Of a stretch of DNA of 10,088 nt, positions 6,641-10,088 are shown piece after piece (the first letter of the stretch is position 1; each line of letters begins with the position of its first letter). Position numbers and translations under genes: made by a program. The notes under the pieces are model-generated. The model saw nothing but the letters and a program-made list of their open reading frames with translations. It ran no database searches and was not told where the DNA came from. Source of the DNA: UBA11540 sp045531755 (lineage in GTDB: Bacteria > Bacillota > Clostridia > Oscillospirales > Ruminococcaceae); contig JAZSEP010000053.1 in assembly GCA_045531755.1 (NCBI GenBank), positions 1 through 10,088 on the forward strand, written 5' to 3'.

Positions 6641-6663
6641 TTGTAAATATTATATGATATACT
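6636..6663 (+). promoter_or_regulatory. Candidate promoter of the uxaC operon
   Basis: TATACT at 6658-6663 is a good -10 box. The only -35 candidate at suitable spacing is the weak TTTCTT at 6636-6641 (16 bp). Transcription would start near 6670, which would exclude the upstream in-frame ATG at 6669 and support the start at 6699. The weak -35 next to the TGCAAT repeats fits activator control. Confidence 0.45.
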
Positions 6664-6698
6664 AATTTATGAAGTCAAGTTTTAAGGAGATGATGTCG

Positions 6699-8105
6699 AT
6701 GAAAACTTTCTTGAGCGATGATTTTCTTCTTTCCACCCCTACCGCGCATAGACTGTACCACAGCTATGCAAAGACTTTGCCTATAATTGACTATCATTGT
6801 CACGTGAGCCCAAAGGAAATATTTGAGGACAAGCATTTTGACAACATCACGCAGGTTTGGCTCTATGGCGACCATTACAAATGGCGTATTATGCGTTCTA
6901 ACGGTGTTGATGAGCATTATATAACGGGAGATGCTACCGACAGAGAAAAGTTCCAGAAATTTGCCGAAGCTCTGCCGTTGGCTATCGGCAACCCGATGTA
7001 TCATTGGTGTCACCTCGAGCTGAAAAACTATTTTGGCTTTGACAGTGTACTAAACGGTGACACTGCACAAAAGGTATGGGATTTGGCTTGTGAAAAACTC
7101 TCCAAATCCGACATGGGAGTGCGCGGTCTGATCAAAAAGAGCAACGTAGCTTTTATCGGCACGACAGACGACCCCGTGGATTCTCTTGAATGGCACAAAA
7201 AAATCGAGGAAGACAGCACAATGTCAACAGTTGTTGCTCCTTCGTTCCGTCCAGACAAAACGCTGAACATTGACAAAGCAGGTTGGGCTGAATATATAAA
7301 ACAGCTTTCCGACGTTTCAAATGTCGATATTGACGGTATTGATTCTCTGAAAAAGGCACTTGGACTTAGAATTGATTATTTTGCACTCTGTGGTTGTAAA
7401 GCAAGTGACCACGGACTTGACCGTGTGGTATTTTGCAGAAAAGACAAGGCTGAGCTTGACAGAATTATTCAAAACAGTTTGAATGGCAGTGCCGTTTCCG
7501 CAGAGGATGCCGCCGCTTTGAAAACCGAGCTTTTAATTTTCTGTGCAGGCGAATATTCGAGGCTTGGCTGGGTTATGCAGCTTCATTACAACTGCCTGAG
7601 AAATCCCAATTCCGTAATGTTCAAAGAGCTTGGTGCGGACACAGGCTTTGACTGCATCGGCCCCAACAACGACTCTTTGGCTTTGGCCAAGCTTCTGGAC
7701 GTTTTATACGCCGAAAACAAGCTGCCAAAAACCATTCTGTACAGTCTTGACGCCTCTGATAACGCATTTCTTGACACTCTTATCGGCTCCTTCCAAGGAA
7801 CTGAGGTTGCAGGAAAGCTTCAGCACGGAAGCGCTTGGTGGTTCAACGACAACAAGCAAGGTATGATTGAACAGCTGACAAGCCTTGCTAATCTCAGCCT
7901 ACTCGGAAATTTCGTGGGTATGCTGACAGACTCGCGCAGTTTCTTAAGTTACACCCGTCACGAATACTTTCGCAGAATACTCTGCAATTTAATCGGCGAA
8001 TGGGTTGAAAATGGTGAATATCCCGACGACGATGCTGCACTAAGACAGATTGTTGAAGGAATTTGTTATTACAACGCAAAGAGATATTTTAAATTGGAGG
8101 ATTAA
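6699..8105 (+). CDS. uxaC: Glucuronate (uronate) isomerase
   Basis: UxaC interconverts D-glucuronate and D-fructuronate (and usually D-galacturonate and D-tagaturonate), the first intracellular step of hexuronate breakdown. The 468-residue length matches the family (about 470). The N-terminus, MKTFLSDDFLLST then YHSYAKTLPIIDYHCH, carries the His33-Cys-His35 metal-binding pair of the amidohydrolase-like barrel. The C-terminal half has family-defining blocks GSAWWFND, FVGMLTDSRSFLSY and RHEYFRRILCNLIGEW. The ATG at 6699 is chosen because AAGGAG ends 9 nt upstream and the protein then begins like known UxaC; in-frame ATGs at 6669, 6690 and 6693 fit worse. It leads a tight operon: 3 bp separate it from uxuA, whose ribosome binding site lies inside the last codons of uxaC. 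Control is probably by the divergent AraC-type regulator. Confidence 0.97.
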   Translation: MKTFLSDDFLLSTPTAHRLYHSYAKTLPIIDYHCHVSPKEIFEDKHFDNITQVWLYGDHYKWRIMRSNGVDEHYITGDATDREKFQKFAEALPLAIGNPMYHWCHLELKNYFGFDSVLNGDTAQKVWDLACEKLSKSDMGVRGLIKKSNVAFIGTTDDPVDSLEWHKKIEEDSTMSTVVAPSFRPDKTLNIDKAGWAEYIKQLSDVSNVDIDGIDSLKKALGLRIDYFALCGCKASDHGLDRVVFCRKDKAELDRIIQNSLNGSAVSAEDAAALKTELLIFCAGEYSRLGWVMQLHYNCLRNPNSVMFKELGADTGFDCIGPNNDSLALAKLLDVLYAENKLPKTILYSLDASDNAFLDTLIGSFQGTEVAGKLQHGSAWWFNDNKQGMIEQLTSLANLSLLGNFVGMLTDSRSFLSYTRHEYFRRILCNLIGEWVENGEYPDDDAALRQIVEGICYYNAKRYFKLED

Positions 8106-8108
8106 AGG

Positions 8109-9158
8109 ATGAATATGAAGCTCTCTTTCCGCTGGTATGGCGAAGACGACCCCATTTCTCTTGAGTTTATCTCCCAGATTCCCGGTATGCGTTCCATCGT
8201 ATCTGCAGTATACGACGTAAAGCCCGGTGAAGTTTGGCCAGAAGAAAGCATCTCCAAATTAAAATCGCAATGCGAAGCGCACGGACTCGTTTTTGACGTA
8301 GTTGAGTCCATCCCTGTTCACGAGGATATAAAGCTCGGCAGAGGCGACGTTGAGCATCTTCTTGACGTCTATTGTGAAAACATCCGCAGGTGTGCAAAGT
8401 ACGGTGTGAAGTGTGTAACCTACAACTTTATGCCCGTATTCGACTGGACACGCACACAGCTTGACAAAAAGGCTGCCGACGGTTCTACAAGCCTTGTTAT
8501 GTATTGGGAGCAGATGAAGGGTCTTGACCCCTTGAAAGACGATATCCATCTTCCCGGTTGGGATTCAAGCTATACACAGGAAGAGGTCAGAGAGCTTATC
8601 GGAGCTTACGGCGAAATCGGTGAAGAAGGACTTTGGAAAAACCTTGAGACATTTCTCAAAAAGGTCATTCCCGTTGCCGAAGAATGCGGCGTGAGAATGG
8701 CTATCCATCCCGATGACCCGCCGTATCCCATCTTTGGACTTCCGCGAATCATCACCTGCGAAGAAAATCTTGACCGTTTCCTTAAGATTGTTGACAGTCC
8801 TGCAAACAGTCTTTGCTTGTGTACGGGAAGTCTTGGATGTGCAAAATCAAACGATATACCGAAGATGATTCGCAAATACGCTTCTATGAACCGCATAGCG
8901 TTTATGCACATCAGAAACGTTAAGATTATGGACGACGGTTCTTTCGAGGAGCGCGCACATCTTTCTTCCTGCGGTTCGCTTGACGTATATGAGATTGTAA
9001 AGGCGCTTGTTGAAAACGGATATGACGGATACGTCAGACCCGACCACGGCAGAATGATTTGGGGCGAAACCGGAAAACCCGGATACGGACTTTTCGACCG
9101 CGCTTTAGGCGCTACCTACATCAACGGTTTGTTTGAAGCTTGTGAAAAATCACTTTAA
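8109..9158 (+). CDS. uxuA: D-mannonate dehydratase
   Basis: UxuA removes water from D-mannonate to give 2-keto-3-deoxygluconate (KDG). The 349-residue length is close to the shorter Gram-positive form (about 350-360) rather than the roughly 394 residues of E. coli. The N-terminal SFRWYGEDDP block, YNFMPVFDWTRT (about 105-116), the metal-site segments AIHPDDPP (His200), CTGSLG (Cys238), FMHIRN (His267) and RPDHG (Asp312-His313) are all present. The ATG at 8109 has GGAGG 8 nt upstream. A second ATG six bases further (MKLSFRWYG) has AAAGG 6 nt upstream and is a real alternative, differing by two residues. Its place between uxaC and an SDR reductase gene completes the three-step conversion of glucuronate to KDG. 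Confidence 0.97.
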   Translation: MNMKLSFRWYGEDDPISLEFISQIPGMRSIVSAVYDVKPGEVWPEESISKLKSQCEAHGLVFDVVESIPVHEDIKLGRGDVEHLLDVYCENIRRCAKYGVKCVTYNFMPVFDWTRTQLDKKAADGSTSLVMYWEQMKGLDPLKDDIHLPGWDSSYTQEEVRELIGAYGEIGEEGLWKNLETFLKKVIPVAEECGVRMAIHPDDPPYPIFGLPRIITCEENLDRFLKIVDSPANSLCLCTGSLGCAKSNDIPKMIRKYASMNRIAFMHIRNVKIMDDGSFEERAHLSSCGSLDVYEIVKALVENGYDGYVRPDHGRMIWGETGKPGYGLFDRALGATYINGLFEACEKSL

Positions 9159-9174
9159 TGAGGAGATTTTGAAT

Positions 9175-10026
9175 ATGAATAAAAACGTTCTTAATACCGA
9201 CCTCACGAACAAGGTTTGTGTTGTTACCGGTGCAGGCGGTGTTCTTTGCAGTCATTTTGCGAAGGTGCTTGCCCGCGCAGGCGCAAAGGTTGCACTGTTA
9301 GACCTCAACGAAGAGGCGGCAAAAGGCTATGCAGACGAAATAGTTGCAGAGGGTGGAGTTGCTAAAGCTTACTCCTGCAACGTTCTTGACAAAGCAATTT
9401 GTGACGAAGTTGCAGAAAAAGTTTTGACGGATTTGGGTCCTTGTGATATACTAATTAACGGTGCAGGTGGAAACAACCCCAAAGCCACCACTGACAAGGA
9501 GTATTTTGAGCTTGGCGACATTGATGCCGACACAAAAAGCTTCTTCGATTTGGATGCTTCAGGCGTTGGATTCGTATTCAACCTGAACTTCCTTGGCACC
9601 CTTATTCCTACACAAGCATTTGCAAAGCAGATGGTAGGCAGAGAGTGTTGTTCGATACTCAACATTTCTTCCATGAATGCGTATACTCCCCTCACAAAAA
9701 TCCCTGCTTACTCAGGAGCTAAGGCTGCTATATCCAACTTCACACAGTGGCTTGCCGTTCACTTTTCAAAGGTTGGTATCCGCGTTAATGCCATTGCGCC
9801 CGGCTTCTTTTCAACCAAGCAGAATGCCAAGCTTTTGTTCAACGACGACGGCACTCCCACAGCACGTACAGGCAAAATCCTTGCGGCTACTCCTATGGGA
9901 CGTTTTGGCGAAAGCGAAGAGCTTGAAGGCGGTTTGCTGTTCCTTGTAAACAACGAGGCGGCAAGCTTCATAACAGGTATTGTATTGCCGATTGACGGCG
10001 GTTTCTCCGCCTATTCCGGCGTTTAA
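9175..10026 (+). CDS. uxuB: SDR-type D-fructuronate reductase (D-mannonate oxidoreductase)
   Basis: This 283-residue short-chain dehydrogenase most likely reduces D-fructuronate to D-mannonate with NAD(P)H, linking UxaC to UxuA. It has a dinucleotide-binding loop (TGAGGVLC, residues 18-25), NGAGG at 95-99, the catalytic serine in ISSMNA (about 165-166), the Tyr179-x-x-x-Lys183 pair in AYSGAK and APGFF at about 208-212. The loop has Val and Cys at the second and third canonical glycine positions. E. coli UxuB is an unrelated, longer polyol-type dehydrogenase, so the symbol here reflects function; many Bacillota use an SDR enzyme in this place. The ATG at 9175 has AGGAG 9 nt upstream; the frame is open further up within the end of uxuA (ATG 9133), but without a ribosome binding site. 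Specificity is inferred mainly from the operon. Confidence 0.88.
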   Translation: MNKNVLNTDLTNKVCVVTGAGGVLCSHFAKVLARAGAKVALLDLNEEAAKGYADEIVAEGGVAKAYSCNVLDKAICDEVAEKVLTDLGPCDILINGAGGNNPKATTDKEYFELGDIDADTKSFFDLDASGVGFVFNLNFLGTLIPTQAFAKQMVGRECCSILNISSMNAYTPLTKIPAYSGAKAAISNFTQWLAVHFSKVGIRVNAIAPGFFSTKQNAKLLFNDDGTPTARTGKILAATPMGRFGESEELEGGLLFLVNNEAASFITGIVLPIDGGFSAYSGV

Positions 10027-10051
10027 ATTAAAGACGATTGGAGATTTTAAA

Positions 10052-10088
10052 ATGTCTGACATCAACAAAAGAATTTCAGAAATCGGTG
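10052..10088 (+). CDS. Start of a further operon gene, probable KDPG aldolase (cut by the window)
   Basis: Only 12 codons are visible (MSDINKRISEIG), starting at an ATG with GGAG 8 nt upstream and 25 bp after the uxuB stop, with no terminator between. The short N-terminal pattern resembles that of 2-keto-3-deoxy-6-phosphogluconate (KDPG) aldolases of related clostridia, which often begin with a similar KKIAEIG-type helix. That enzyme is also what the pathway would need here. KDG kinase or another gene cannot be excluded on so little sequence. Confidence 0.5.
   Translation, partial: MSDINKRISEIG

Noticed and set aside
1..10088. CRISPR array, tRNA/rRNA genes, insertion sequence, toxin-antitoxin or phage genes
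   Set aside because: I looked for repeat-spacer periodicity, tRNA-like cloverleaf segments, transposase motifs and terminal inverted repeats, and saw none. All space is accounted for by the genes listed and short regulatory gaps.

Overview
The window looks like chromosomal DNA from a low-to-moderate-GC anaerobic member of the Bacillota, most likely a gut-type clostridium of the Oscillospiraceae/Ruminococcaceae kind. This rests on gene content, AGGAG-type ribosome binding sites, TTG starts, AraC-type regulators and the style of the enzymes. No single marker fixes the genus.

Left edge (1-495): the 3' part of a papain-like C39-type cysteine peptidase gene, then a strong 18-bp hairpin shared with the converging operon. 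Minus-strand operon (4284 down to 496): a GPH-family (MelB-like) sugar:cation symporter followed by a cytosolic family 2 glycoside hydrolase, probably a beta-glucuronidase, with a perfect 11-bp hairpin between the two genes. Centre (4285-6698): two AraC-family regulators facing each other with 2 bp between their stop codons. Each is divergently transcribed from one operon, and both divergent gaps carry recognisable promoters and repeat elements. Right side (6699 to the end): a tightly spaced plus-strand operon of uxaC (glucuronate isomerase), uxuA (mannonate dehydratase), uxuB (an SDR-type fructuronate reductase) and the first 12 codons of a further gene, probably KDPG aldolase.

Read together, this is a hexuronide utilisation locus. 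The symporter would import a glucuronide and the family 2 enzyme would release glucuronate inside the cell. UxaC converts glucuronate to fructuronate, UxuB reduces that to mannonate, UxuA dehydrates it to 2-keto-3-deoxygluconate (KDG), and after phosphorylation an aldolase would yield pyruvate and glyceraldehyde 3-phosphate. KDG kinase is not in the window and would be expected downstream.

The pathway is known biology. The points worth a second look are the mirror-image layout with one regulator per operon, two TGCAAT repeats spaced exactly 21 bp just upstream of the uxaC -35 position, the intercistronic hairpin, and a methionine- and lysine-rich C-terminal extension on the glycoside hydrolase. 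I found no CRISPR array, tRNA, rRNA, insertion sequence or defence system.
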